From contig JADJTY010000003.1 in the NCBI GenBank assembly GCA_016710935.1, positions 372,001 through 436,000 of the forward strand: 64,000 nucleotides of DNA, in the 5' to 3' direction. The translations under genes and the position numbers were made by a program. Every line of letters starts with the position of its first letter. The stretch's first letter is position 1. Of the stretch, positions 50,914-59,713 are shown piece by piece. The DNA comes from Chitinophagaceae bacterium. GTDB lineage: Bacteria; Bacteroidota; Bacteroidia; Chitinophagales; Chitinophagaceae. The notes below the pieces were generated by a model. It was not told where the DNA came from. It worked only from the letters and a program-made list of their open reading frames with translations, and ran no database searches.

Positions 50914-51031
50914 TACCAAGCAAGAGCAATTCTTCTTCGCCGGCGTGAGTGTTGGCATCCACATGAAAGCCAACTTCCGCAATAGTATAAGCCGACGTCT
51001 TCTGCCGCCGCATGTGTTTCCTCATACACCC

Positions 51032-51086
51032 CCAAGCCAACTACCGCACCAGCATACGCCGCCGCTTGGTCTCCCGACCAGCGGCA
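51032..51086. repeat. 55-bp dispersed repeat, copy 1, with bulged hairpin
   Basis: Starts CCAAGCCAACTACCGCACCA and ends with a hairpin: CCGCTTGGTC (51062-51071), TCCC, GACCAGCGG (to 51084), with one extra T on the left arm. Copy 2 (52631-52685) differs at one base. Weaker similarity extends to about 51120. Confidence 0.8.
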
Positions 51087-51150
51087 TAAAGCCGCAGCAT
51101 ACTGTCTGAATTAAATCAAAAGATATTTTTAGGACGAGTCAGCCGAAAAA

Positions 51151-51777
51151 TTATTTTTCAGACTTGTACTTATTATAGTCAATAACCATCCATTGTTTTC
51201 CTTTAAACCAGTCTTTGTACCTGGCATCCTGTTTATTGCTGCCGGGCCAATCGCCAAGTATTTTTTTGAGTCCTTTTGTAGAGTGAAAATAAATTTTTTT
51301 ACCTGTACTGCTTTCTTCCAGAATAAAATTTCGGTCATTGCGGGCGCCGGGATCGGGCTGTTCAAAATACCAGAGATGATAATGGCCGCCGGTAACCAGG
51401 CTTTGAAGAAATAACGGTTGCATAAGCGGCGGTTTTTTAAACATCATATCAAATCTTGCATTGATCGATTCTGAAAAATACCGGTTTACCATGGGTGTGT
51501 TTTCGCTATTCCAATGATAGTAATAACCTTTTATATTTCCCGGATATAAATGGGTCGATGAGTCATTATTAAAAACGGCTACTACGTAATCGTAATGATA
51601 AGTACCGATTTGTCTTTTTAAACCCGCATCTTTAGGCGTTGATGCAATTTTACAGGTAACCGTGTCGCCGGCGAGGTTGATTATTCCACCTTTCATCAGC
51701 TGGCCAAATGTGGTATGAACAGGTGCGTAAACAAAAATTAATACCAATAATGATTTGCTCATAAAAAGAATTTTCAT
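51151..51777 (-). CDS. Secreted protein of unknown function
   Basis: 208 residues from the ATG at 51777 (MKILFMSKSLLVLIFVYAPV, signal peptide). An early GGIINLAGDTVTCKI and the aromatic-rich segments YHYDYVVAVF and YYYHWNSENTPMVNRYF suggest a beta-rich fold, as in the uncharacterised Bacteroidota proteins starting with (G)DTVxGKI. Upstream in-frame ATGs lack a proper signal. It lies downstream of the fasciclin gene on the same strand but beyond its terminator, inside the pair of 55-bp repeats. Confidence 0.6.
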   Translation of the reverse strand: MKILFMSKSLLVLIFVYAPVHTTFGQLMKGGIINLAGDTVTCKIASTPKDAGLKRQIGTYHYDYVVAVFNNDSSTHLYPGNIKGYYYHWNSENTPMVNRYFSESINARFDMMFKKPPLMQPLFLQSLVTGGHYHLWYFEQPDPGARNDRNFILEESSTGKKIYFHSTKGLKKILGDWPGSNKQDARYKDWFKGKQWMVIDYNKYKSEK

Positions 51778-51853
51778 ACAATGAAGATATTTAAATCTGA
51801 TAAAATTTCTTTGTTTCGACTCGGGCATCACGAACCGCAACGTCAGCGTATAC

Positions 51854-51893
51854 AAAAAAAAGGGCAGCCCCGTTTAGCAGGGCTGCCCTTTTA
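51854..51893 (-). terminator. Terminator of fasciclin gene copy 2
   Basis: AAAAGGGCAGCCC (51858-51870) pairs with GGGCTGCCCTTTT (51880-51892); read on the minus strand, a long T-run follows the stem. Confidence 0.9.
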
Positions 51894-51911
51894 GTTTTTA
51901 ATAGCGATTAA

Positions 51912-52430
51912 TTATTTGGGCAATAAAACACTGTCAATTACGTGAATTACGCCGTTAGAGCCTTTTAAATCAGTTGCGGTAACGGTTGATGTACCACCTT
52001 TTTCGTCAGTTAAAATAACTTTGCCTTCAACAATTGTGGCGGTTAATTTACCACCGGCAACAGTAGTAAGTACTGCTTTTCCTTTTCCGTTTTTAATTGC
52101 GTTCAAAACAGCTGAAGCTTCCAGGTTACCGGCTACCACGTGATAAGTTAAAATGCCAGCCAACATAGCTTTATTTTCTGGCTTCAGTAAGGTTTCTACA
52201 GTTCCTTTGGGTAAATTACCAAAGGCATCATTGGTTGGAGCAAATACAGTAAAAGGACCAGCACTTTTCAGGGTCTCTACCAAACCTGCAGCTTTTACTG
52301 CGGCTACTAAAGTTGTGTGAGCCGGTGAACCAGCTGCTATATCTACAATATCAGATGGTGTTTGTGCAACAGCATTCATTGAAAAAATACCGGCGATAAC
52401 CAGCAGGAGAGAATTTTTAATTGATTTCAT
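51912..52430 (-). CDS. Secreted fasciclin-domain (FAS1) protein, copy 2
   Basis: 172 residues: signal peptide (MKSIKNSLLLVIAGIFSMNA, cut before Q), then one FAS1 domain with TTLVAAVKAAGLVETLKSAG, FTVFAPTNDAFGNLP, LTYHVVAGNLEASAVL and NGVIHVIDSVLLPK. It is a close paralogue of the protein at 6787-7350, with the longest identical stretches in the first half of the domain. No sigma factor gene is adjacent. It stands between two copies of a 55-bp repeat. Possibly co-regulated with copy 1 (inference). Confidence 0.9.
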   Translation of the reverse strand: MKSIKNSLLLVIAGIFSMNAVAQTPSDIVDIAAGSPAHTTLVAAVKAAGLVETLKSAGPFTVFAPTNDAFGNLPKGTVETLLKPENKAMLAGILTYHVVAGNLEASAVLNAIKNGKGKAVLTTVAGGKLTATIVEGKVILTDEKGGTSTVTATDLKGSNGVIHVIDSVLLPK

Positions 52431-52630
52431 ATTTTTTAAGTTTTCATATTAACATCATGAATTGTAAAAAGTTTTAAGAAAGGGTATTTATATTTTTTCT
52501 CAAATTTTATCCTGAGCCTCGCTTCGCATCTCACGGGTATTAACGCTGCAATAAAAAGTGGTTCGTAAAACACGAACCACTACATTTAGAAAATAAATGT
52601 TTTGCCGCTGTCGGTGTTCCTCATTCACCA

Positions 52631-52685
52631 CCAAGCCAACTACCGCACCAGCATACGCCGCCGCTTGGTCTCCCAACCAGCGGCA
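52631..52685. repeat. 55-bp dispersed repeat, copy 2, with bulged hairpin
   Basis: Same as the copy at 51032 except for one base (A in place of G in the right hairpin arm). Hairpin arms CCGCTTGGTC (52661-52670) and AACCAGCGG (to 52683). Confidence 0.8.
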
Positions 52686-52736
52686 AAGAACAGCAGCATA
52701 CCGGGTAAAACAAATCAAAAGCATTTCAACTTAAAT

Positions 52737-52764
52737 CGCCGTTGGTCCGGAGACCAAACGGCGG
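52737..52764. repeat. Inverted third copy of the bulged hairpin
   Basis: CCGTTGGTC (52739-52747), CGGA, GACCAAACGG (to 52761). On the minus strand it reads CCGTTTGGTC TCCG GACCAACGG, the same hairpin with the same extra T. With copy 2 it forms an inverted pair of about 100 bases. Confidence 0.7.
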
Positions 52765-52783
52765 CAGCTTATTTTTTCATAGC

Positions 52784-53278
52784 CTAACTACCCCTGCTCA
52801 ATTCCTTTATACTTATTATTTTGTTTCGCCGGTTAAGGATCAGCTGCAATTTTAATTGCGGAATTTGTTTCACCCGGTCTTCGGCAATAATGCGGTAGGC
52901 ATAATTCATGGTTACGTGCACTTCTTTTCCGTTATTAAACCGGCGCCATTGTATGGACCGGATATCATGTTTTTGCCCGTCGGATGTTACCCAGTAACTT
53001 TTTATAAGGTTAAGGATAGAATCCTTGGTGGGGTTTTCGATTTTATAAAACAAGGCGCATTTATTTAAATAAGTATGGTACCATGCCTCGATTTTTCGTT
53101 GTTCAGAAAGTATAAAATAATTTTTGATGTACTGGTAATGCTCATCAGCTTCCGGCAGCTCCGTAAAATCAACCTGCAGGGCCCTTTGGGCAGGCTCCGT
53201 ATTAGCCAAATGCCTGTTGCAATTTTGTAAGGAAAGTAAAACGCATATGCAGAAGAAAGCGGTAATAATTTTTTTCAT
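52784..53278 (-). CDS. Small lipoprotein of unknown function
   Basis: 164 residues from the ATG at 53278. Lipoprotein signal: MKKIITAFFCICVLLSLQNC, with a cysteine after LQN, an acceptable Bacteroidota lipobox. The mature part has two conserved-looking blocks (QYIKNYFILSEQRKIEAWYH; YWVTSDGQKHDIRSIQWRRF). A DUF-type periplasmic protein; I do not recognise the family. Next gene, the AAA+ protein, starts on the other strand about 210 bases away. Confidence 0.65.
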   Translation of the reverse strand: MKKIITAFFCICVLLSLQNCNRHLANTEPAQRALQVDFTELPEADEHYQYIKNYFILSEQRKIEAWYHTYLNKCALFYKIENPTKDSILNLIKSYWVTSDGQKHDIRSIQWRRFNNGKEVHVTMNYAYRIIAEDRVKQIPQLKLQLILNRRNKIISIKELSRGS

Positions 53279-53488
53279 TTGCATAAAGTTATTGGAAAAT
53301 AAGACCCGACAAGTCTTCCGCTAACCTGCGGATGCCTTAATGCGTTTAATTCCACCCTTTAAAAGAACTTTTTCACACCCGGCACATGTGTTTATAAATC
53401 CAAATTTGTTTGTATATTGATGCCTGATTTTAAAAGATGAAAACTTTAGCTGGGTTTTATTTTACCTGCTTAAAAAACGCACAAAACT

Positions 53489-56125
53489 ATGTCAACAGAT
53501 ACAGCAGCCCCGGTGGCAAACATACAGCCCACCTGCCTCGTAAAAGACATTCAGTTTTTTGCCAGGCGTGATTTTGTAAGACACAAAGCATCTGTAAATA
53601 AATACCGCACCAGGTTTGAAGCAGGAGAGATACAATACCTTTACTGGGATATTGAAGTGGTTAATATGCTGTATCAAAAGCAAAACAACAATGTTACTTT
53701 AAAAGTGCGTTGTACTGCACTTACTACCCGTAAGGAAATGTATTCAGCAGAACAGGCTATTAGCTTTAAGTCCTCTGAACTCTCAACCATAGCTTCCAAC
53801 TCCTGGGGTACCGGGGCTAATGACTATTGGTTAGCTGACCAATACTTATGGGAGATCCTTATTAACAATATGGTGGTGCTCTCCAAAACCATCATTGTAG
53901 ATAAACTGGGCGTAGTAACCCCGCAGGACAATCCTTATTTTGAATTGGCAGAACTAAAGATCTTTCCTTCGTATGCCGATTACCGTGAAACCAAAGAAGG
54001 TTACCGCTACCTGAGCCAGTTACACGGAGCAGAAACCCAATACCTGGGTGCAGAATTGTCATTAAAAAGAAAATTCATCGATAGTAAAAGCCTGGAATTT
54101 AAGCTGAACATCATTGACATTTCCAATGGTTTTGTGGCCGCATCTGCCAAATACGATTCTTCGTTTGTAGCCAATCCTTCCCCGCCCATGGAGTATGTCC
54201 GTTTCAGTTATGGTTATGCAGATCCCGGTTACTGGAAGAACGGAACCTACATGCTCTACATAAATTTTATGGATGTTACAATTGCCTCGGCACAATTTAC
54301 GGTAGGCGATTCAGAACTGGCCGGTGCTTTGCAGCAGATAGATCAGTCTGCCATTAGCGTTTTAAAAAATACCCTGGCCGAACAGCAGGAAGTGAGCCTC
54401 GAAGCAGCGCTTGCGGAACTGGAAAAACTGGTGGGTATGACCAGCGTGAAAAAGAGCATAACAGAAAACATCGAGTACCTGAAGTTTAATAAACTACGCA
54501 TTGATAAAGGATTTGCAGATGATGGCAGCATTGGACTTCACAGCGTGTTTACCGGCAACCCCGGCACGGGTAAAACAACGGTGGTACGCCTGCTTGGTAA
54601 AATATACAAAGCCATGGGCCTGCTTACCAAAGGCCATGTGGTAGAAGCTACCAGGGCTGATTTGATCGGCGAATTTATTGGACATACTGCCCCTAAAGTA
54701 AAAGCCATGATAGAGAAGGCAAGGGGTGGCATACTTTTCCTGGATGAAGTGTATGCTTTGGCAAGGGGTGATGATTCAAGAGATTTTGGTGCAGAAGCCG
54801 TTGAAATTATTATTAAAGAAATGAGTGACGGTCCCGGCAATATTGCCATCATTGGTGCAGGCTATCCTAACGAAGTGAATGCTTTTCTGAATTCTAATCC
54901 CGGGTTAAAATCCAGGTTCAGTCAACGGTTCCACTTTGATGATTACCTGCCCGAAGAGCTTATACAAATAGCCCATGTAGCCCTTAAAAAAGAAGAAGCC
55001 ACCTTGAGCCCGGAAGCAGCCGCTGAACTGGACAAGCGGCTCACGAACCTTTACCGCAGCCGCGACAAGAATTTTGGAAACGGGCGTTTGGTGTTTGGTA
55101 TCATTGATGAAGCCAAGCGATACATGGGTGTACGTTTGTTGAAACAGCAAAACCTGGAGAATCTTTCGCATGAAGAGCTTAGTAAAATTGAGCTGCAGGA
55201 CCTGCTGAAAGTGTTTGAAGAAGAAAATAAGAATAAGCTGGTACTCACGATCAACCAGGCTGAGCTGGATGAGGCATTGCATGAGTTAGACAGTATGGTG
55301 GGGCTGCACCAGGTAAAACAGGAAGTGCGTGATAAGATAGCCCTGGTAAGATATTATATAGAAACTGGTAAAGAGATCTTGAACAAATTTTCGCTGCACG
55401 CCCTGCTCACCGGTAATCCCGGAACAGGAAAAACTACATTGGCGAGGTTGCTGGGCAAAATTTATAAAGCCCTTGGCCTGCTGGAACGGGGGCATATTGT
55501 AGAAGTGGACCGGCAGCATTTGGTAGCTGGCTTTGTGGGACAAACAGCCATTAAAACATCCGAAGCCATTAACCAGGCCATGGGCGGTGTGCTTTTTATT
55601 GATGAAGCCTATGCACTGGCAGATAATGGGGATAATGATTTTGGCAGTGAGGCTATTGAAACCCTGTTGAAAATGATGGAAGATAAGCGGGGAAAGTTTG
55701 CTGTTATTGCTGCCGGTTATCCCGATAACATGAATGAATTTGTACGTTCCAATCCCGGGTTGCAATCACGTTTTGATGTTACCTATGCGCTGCCCGATTA
55801 CAGCTTTGAAGAACTGTTTACCATCGCTCAAAAACTGCTGACCCTGCACGACATGGTATTACTGCCCGATGCTGCATTGCATTTGTCAGACTACCTTAAA
55901 CGTGCATACGAAAACAGGGATAAATTTTTTGGTAATGCCCGTTTTGTAAGGCAAACAGCAGATGCTATCGTAATCAAACAACATTTGCGCATGGCCGCCA
56001 TGCCCCGCGATCAACGAACCCCGGAAGGCATGCAACAGGTAACATTGGAAGACGTGGCTCATTTGCAGGAACCCGAAAAAAATAAACGGCCAACCATCGG
56101 TTTTAAAACATACAGTTCATCATAA
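53489..56125 (+). CDS. Tandem CbxX/CfqX-type AAA+ ATPase with a long N-terminal beta region
   Basis: 878 residues. Residues 1 to about 280 form two similar beta-rich units (KDIQFFARRDFVRHKASVNK; ELAELKIFPSYADYRETKEG) without enzymatic motifs. The first AAA+ domain has Walker A GNPGTGKTT at 356-364 and Walker B GGILFLDEVYAL; the second has GNPGTGKTT at 642-650 and GGVLFIDEAYAL. Both sites look intact, and both carry the sensor/Arg region of the CbbX/EccA/SpoVK subgroup (GLKSRFSQRFHFDDYLPEEL; SRFDVTYALPDYSFEELF). Such proteins remodel partner complexes. The small gene 29 bases downstream is the likely partner. Function unknown. Confidence 0.85.
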   Translation: MSTDTAAPVANIQPTCLVKDIQFFARRDFVRHKASVNKYRTRFEAGEIQYLYWDIEVVNMLYQKQNNNVTLKVRCTALTTRKEMYSAEQAISFKSSELSTIASNSWGTGANDYWLADQYLWEILINNMVVLSKTIIVDKLGVVTPQDNPYFELAELKIFPSYADYRETKEGYRYLSQLHGAETQYLGAELSLKRKFIDSKSLEFKLNIIDISNGFVAASAKYDSSFVANPSPPMEYVRFSYGYADPGYWKNGTYMLYINFMDVTIASAQFTVGDSELAGALQQIDQSAISVLKNTLAEQQEVSLEAALAELEKLVGMTSVKKSITENIEYLKFNKLRIDKGFADDGSIGLHSVFTGNPGTGKTTVVRLLGKIYKAMGLLTKGHVVEATRADLIGEFIGHTAPKVKAMIEKARGGILFLDEVYALARGDDSRDFGAEAVEIIIKEMSDGPGNIAIIGAGYPNEVNAFLNSNPGLKSRFSQRFHFDDYLPEELIQIAHVALKKEEATLSPEAAAELDKRLTNLYRSRDKNFGNGRLVFGIIDEAKRYMGVRLLKQQNLENLSHEELSKIELQDLLKVFEEENKNKLVLTINQAELDEALHELDSMVGLHQVKQEVRDKIALVRYYIETGKEILNKFSLHALLTGNPGTGKTTLARLLGKIYKALGLLERGHIVEVDRQHLVAGFVGQTAIKTSEAINQAMGGVLFIDEAYALADNGDNDFGSEAIETLLKMMEDKRGKFAVIAAGYPDNMNEFVRSNPGLQSRFDVTYALPDYSFEELFTIAQKLLTLHDMVLLPDAALHLSDYLKRAYENRDKFFGNARFVRQTADAIVIKQHLRMAAMPRDQRTPEGMQQVTLEDVAHLQEPEKNKRPTIGFKTYSSS

Positions 56126-56154
56126 TAAAACTCTAAAACTAAAACTACATTTAC

Positions 56155-56589
56155 ATGAAACACATTCCTGCACTACTGGCAGATCATTTTGCCAAAGGGT
56201 ACAATATTAAATTACTGAATGAAAACACGTATTCATGGGATTACCCCCTTTTATACAACGATGGCAGCAGCAGGCTGCAATTTGTATATCTTGGTGAAGT
56301 GACCCTGCTTGAAAAAGATTACCTGTACATACGCAGCTTTATTGCTGATTTTAGTGATAAATTAAATGCCATGCAACTGCTGCGGGAAGCTGATTTTGGC
56401 AATATGAGCTGTATATGCCTGAAGCCCTATACCAAATCAGACGGTACGCAGGTAGAGGGTGTATATGCACAATGTATTTTTCCGGTTGAGCTGGCACTGC
56501 AAAACAAACAGGCTTTTATAGATGTGGTGCATGAAGTGGCAAACCGTGCCGATGCTATTGAGAAAAAATACCTGGGGGTGGATAATTAA
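56155..56589 (+). CDS. Small YbjN/chaperone-like partner of the AAA+ protein
   Basis: 144 residues, acidic, alpha/beta. WDYPLLYNDGSSRLQFVYLG, then YIRSFIADFSDKLNAMQLLR and ANRADAIEKKYLGVDN. The overall pattern (central antiparallel sheet, helix at the end) resembles secretion chaperone or YbjN-like folds, but there is no clear signature. It is in an operon with the AAA+ gene and has a strong terminator downstream. I infer that the two work together. Confidence 0.55.
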   Translation: MKHIPALLADHFAKGYNIKLLNENTYSWDYPLLYNDGSSRLQFVYLGEVTLLEKDYLYIRSFIADFSDKLNAMQLLREADFGNMSCICLKPYTKSDGTQVEGVYAQCIFPVELALQNKQAFIDVVHEVANRADAIEKKYLGVDN

Positions 56590-56628
56590 TTATAGGATTG
56601 GGCTGTATAGAAAAAGCGGCCGTCACTG

Positions 56629-56675
56629 GCGCAAGTCTTTCGCTAAAGAGCGAAAGGCTTGCGCTTTTTAATTTT
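56629..56675 (+). terminator. Terminator of the AAA+ operon
   Basis: GCGCAAGTCTTTCGCT (56629-56644), AAAG, AGCGAAAGGCTTGCGC (56649-56664), one wobble, then TTTTTAATTTT. A 16-bp stem. Confidence 0.9.
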
Positions 56676-56781
56676 GCTCAGATTGTATTTCCAAAAATGA
56701 ATTCTTCTTTCTTTGCAATCTTTATTTCTTAAGATTACACCCTATAATAATTTACACCATCTTTTAAATAAGAAAAAAAAG

Positions 56782-56789
56782 TAAATTTG
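56782..56789 (+). promoter_or_regulatory. -7 box of the toxin-antitoxin pair
   Basis: TAAATTTG, exact TAnnTTTG, 16 bases before the antitoxin ATG. Confidence 0.55.
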
Positions 56790-56805
56790 TATAAAATAAA
56801 ATTGT

Positions 56806-57027
56806 ATGACAACAGTAGCTATCCGTAAGAAATTGGTTGACTATATGAAAGTTGCCGACTATAAAAAAATAAAGGCAATCTATACACTTTTAGAAGATGA
56901 TATTGAACAGGATGGGCGTATCAGCATGGAGCAATATAATAAAGAATTGGAGCAGGCAGATGCAGAAATTGAAGCCGGAGATTTTATTTTACACGAAGAT
57001 GTAGTTAAATATTTCAGCAAAAAATAG
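56806..57027 (+). CDS. Antitoxin of a RelE/ParE-type system
   Basis: 73 residues, acidic: MTTVAIRKKLVDYMKVADYK, then YTLLEDDIEQDG and EQADAEIEAGDF, ending with DVVKYFSKK. The length, helical character and pairing (toxin gene 3 bases downstream) fit a RelB/ParD-like antitoxin. It would bind the toxin and the shared promoter. Confidence 0.8.
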   Translation: MTTVAIRKKLVDYMKVADYKKIKAIYTLLEDDIEQDGRISMEQYNKELEQADAEIEAGDFILHEDVVKYFSKK

Positions 57028-57030
57028 CGC

Positions 57031-57327
57031 ATGCCTTTAATTATCAAATGGAATAAGCGTGCAATTAACCAGTTAATTAAGGCTATAGAATATATCGAAA
57101 AAGATTCGGTGCAAAATGCCGAAAAGGTAAAAAATGATTTGCTTACTGAAATTTCAAAACTGATTGCAAATCCTGAAAGATATAATCCTGACAAATACCA
57201 TTTAAATAATGATGGCAGTTTCAGGGCATTTGAACTACACAGTTACAGGGTATCATATCGTTACACAAAAAATGAAATCCGTATAATCAGAATAAGGCAT
57301 ACCAGACGTAATCCTAAAAATTATTAA
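57031..57327 (+). CDS. RelE/ParE-family toxin
   Basis: 98 residues, basic: IIKWNKRAINQLIKAIEYIE, LLTEISKLIANPERY, FRAFELHSYRVSYRYTKNEI and IRIIRIRHTRRNPKNY are typical of ParE/RelE toxins (last strand RIRHTRR). ParE toxins poison gyrase and RelE toxins cut ribosome-bound mRNA; the choice is not clear. It follows the antitoxin by 3 bases. Confidence 0.88.
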   Translation: MPLIIKWNKRAINQLIKAIEYIEKDSVQNAEKVKNDLLTEISKLIANPERYNPDKYHLNNDGSFRAFELHSYRVSYRYTKNEIRIIRIRHTRRNPKNY

Positions 57328-57346
57328 ATATGGTTAAGATTACTGT

Positions 57347-58063
57347 ATGCGAATAGAGGTTTATCTCATAAAGATTAATAAATTACTTCTGCTGCTCATT
57401 GCAATAGTTATAACATTGTGTACATCTGCTCAATCATCTGATAATTATAAAAAATATCCACTTACAAGATTGATATTTACTGATAGTTTATCCACTATGT
57501 GCGGTTATTACGACAGCCTTAATAATAGACTATTCAATTGCAAAGGACAGGTAATCTTAGCCAGAGCAATTAATATAGTTCAAAGAATCCCACATAACTT
57601 ATGCTGCAGTTTAAATGATATGGATGGAGATGGGATAAATGATGATGAAGATAAATGTATGTATTTGAAAGGGCCTGCAAGTAATTTTGGTTGTCCGGTT
57701 ATTAATGAGGATATAGTTCGTATTCACTATCCGGCACCTCGTTCTGTTCTTTTTGCAGTAAATTCTTTAGACTTGTCACCTACATCAATAAAAGCCTTAG
57801 AAGATTGCGTTGATTTACTAAAAAAGTTGCCTGACCTAAAAGTTAATATTGAAGGACATACAGATAATCGTGGTAGCGATGAGTTGAACAGAAAGTTATC
57901 CATGGACCGGGTAAAAGTTGTAATGGATTATCTATTATTATCTGGTATTGATAAAAGCCGAATCACTTACTCAGCTTATATAGGAACATATCCCGTTGCT
58001 AACCCTAAAACAAAAGCTGGTCGTGCAATGAATAGAAAGGTCGAGTTTTATCTTTATAAGTAA
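57347..58063 (+). CDS. OmpA-family protein
   Basis: 238 residues with a signal peptide (LLLLLIAIVITLCTSA). A thrombospondin-type-3-like calcium segment (LNDMDGDGINDDEDKCMYLK, about 90-110) precedes the OmpA domain, VLFAVNSLDLSPTSIKALED with NIEGHTDNRGSDELNRKLSM and AMNRKVEFYLYK. OmpA domains hold the outer membrane to peptidoglycan. The fragment before the TSP3 motif is short, so this is a compact member. It begins 19 bases after the toxin gene. Confidence 0.88.
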   Translation: MRIEVYLIKINKLLLLLIAIVITLCTSAQSSDNYKKYPLTRLIFTDSLSTMCGYYDSLNNRLFNCKGQVILARAINIVQRIPHNLCCSLNDMDGDGINDDEDKCMYLKGPASNFGCPVINEDIVRIHYPAPRSVLFAVNSLDLSPTSIKALEDCVDLLKKLPDLKVNIEGHTDNRGSDELNRKLSMDRVKVVMDYLLLSGIDKSRITYSAYIGTYPVANPKTKAGRAMNRKVEFYLYK

Positions 58064-58078
58064 AAATCAGATTGAATA

Positions 58079-59560
58079 TTATTTATTATCCTCATACCCC
58101 GTCTCCACAAACTTCCCATTCTTAACAATAAAATTATTCTTACCAACTTTTAAGATGTCTCCTTCCTTTAACCCGGCAAGGTTGTACAAATCGCTTTCCA
58201 TTAAATGCACCGATCCATTGGTTTTTCTTGCCAGGTTCAGGTAATCAATATGTACATTAAACTCGGTAGCTCCGCAAACAACAATTCTTACAGGCTTTGT
58301 AAGATGCTGCCAAAGCACTTTATCTTTTATGGCGGCCCAGTTATCAGCAATCATCACCTGGTATTCTGCTTCAGGGAAATCCTTTTCCGATTTGATCAAA
58401 GCTTCAATATTATTTTCGGGATAATCGCCACCACCACCTTTCAGCATGGTTGCTTTCATCAAACCTTCAATTTCAGCATAACTGTTGCACTTCCTGGAAT
58501 ATATACCCCCGGTATTGCCTAATATTTTATCCTTATCGGGTTTGTTATCACCGTCGTTAAAAAACACAAAATTTTTTGCCAGGTTGCCAATGGGATTTGA
58601 TTTGATCCACAACAAAACCTGTGCGGTGTATTTGTACATACTGCCGGTAACATCGGCCACAATGGTGGCTTTTTGCCATTGTGTTCTGTCCAGTATCTTT
58701 AAAATAGAGGTATCGGGTATCCTGTTTATTTTGGTAGTAGTCACTGGTTTTTCTGTAACAGTAACCGTTTTTTTAGGAATGAGTACCTCTTCGCTTACCC
58801 AATGCGGGTAATAGATTCGTATGGCAGTTGAACCTTTAAATTCCTTATACTCCGATTTGTTTATCAAACCTTCATCCAGCGCATCTTTGGGCTCACGCAC
58901 GATAAAGGAATCCAGCGGAGATTTTTTTGGCGTATCGTAATCCAGGGAAGCAATGCCACCCCTGCCTACCTGTATATACCACTTTCCATTTTGAAATTTG
59001 CGCGGCCTTTGTGCATATATTCTTTCCAGGTTGCTGGTTGCACTATCCTTTTTCTTTGTTACTACTGGTGGTTTTACAGGTGGGATCACCGTACCTGTTT
59101 TTACAATTTCCTCCAGTTTAACCACTTCTTTTTTCGCATTATCTGATGTTTGTTTGGGCCTGAACTTTACAATTAAACCATGAAACATGGTCATTGCTTT
59201 TTCACGCAAGGCTCCATCTGTTTGCTGAAAAAAGTTTACCTGCGCCAACTGGCCTTCTTCAATAAACGGAAAACGCTTTAAAAAAGAGGCTACCCGGCTT
59301 TTATTCAGTGATACTAAAGATGCATTGATAGGGTAGTCGGTGCAGGCAACATCAATAAAAATATCACCGGCTGTTTTTAAACCCGCAGTGTCTCCAAAAA
59401 CATGTAGAATATTAGAATAACCAAAAGGCATTTCTATAATTACCTGTCCGGCTTTCTTTATTTCTGCAGGCAGATCATATTTTTCAATAAAAACAGTTTT
59501 CTGGCAAAAAATTTTTGTTGATACCAGTAGAGTAAAAAGGATGAGGATAAATTTTTGCAC
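58079..59560 (-). CDS. Secreted protein with a vWA-like domain
   Basis: 493 residues with signal peptide (MQKFILILFTLLVSTKIFC). An N-terminal region of about 150 residues is followed by a Pro/Lys linker (PPVKPPVVTKKKDSATS), a gliding-motility-like 230-290 part with YIQVGRGGIASLDYDTP, and a vWA-like domain from about 295 (IVADVTGSMYKYTAQ; DVTGS as MIDAS motif) with FVFFNDGDNKPDKDKI. GYEDNK is the end. The middle YPHWVSEEVLIPKK is repeated in no other gene here. Function unknown; possibly a surface or divalent-metal-dependent binding protein. Confidence 0.6.
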   Translation of the reverse strand: MQKFILILFTLLVSTKIFCQKTVFIEKYDLPAEIKKAGQVIIEMPFGYSNILHVFGDTAGLKTAGDIFIDVACTDYPINASLVSLNKSRVASFLKRFPFIEEGQLAQVNFFQQTDGALREKAMTMFHGLIVKFRPKQTSDNAKKEVVKLEEIVKTGTVIPPVKPPVVTKKKDSATSNLERIYAQRPRKFQNGKWYIQVGRGGIASLDYDTPKKSPLDSFIVREPKDALDEGLINKSEYKEFKGSTAIRIYYPHWVSEEVLIPKKTVTVTEKPVTTTKINRIPDTSILKILDRTQWQKATIVADVTGSMYKYTAQVLLWIKSNPIGNLAKNFVFFNDGDNKPDKDKILGNTGGIYSRKCNSYAEIEGLMKATMLKGGGGDYPENNIEALIKSEKDFPEAEYQVMIADNWAAIKDKVLWQHLTKPVRIVVCGATEFNVHIDYLNLARKTNGSVHLMESDLYNLAGLKEGDILKVGKNNFIVKNGKFVETGYEDNK

Positions 59561-59713
59561 CGGCTATTGATTATACTGCAAGTTAATATATTTTTTAAAC
59601 GCTTTGCCACTACCTGCACCATAAAACTCACCGGCAACTGTTGTAGGGCATCGGTGTATAAAAAATAAATGAATTTCAAACAGGGGTATGCATACAATTA
59701 CTGTTGTTTTTCA

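Larger units (their letters stand above)
52431..52783. other. Intergenic gap with repeat copies 2 and 3
   Basis: This 353-base gap holds the second copy of the 55-bp repeat and an inverted third copy of its hairpin. A hexamer pair (GTGGTTCGTAAA / CACGAACCAC, around 52558-52580) forms one further small stem: GTGGTTCGT pairs with ACGAACCAC. No gene. Confidence 0.55.

Noticed and set aside
51912..52430. Recent transposition of the fasciclin gene with its flanking repeats
   Set aside because: The flanking 55-bp repeats are not terminal to the gene, there is no target duplication and the two fasciclin genes have diverged widely.
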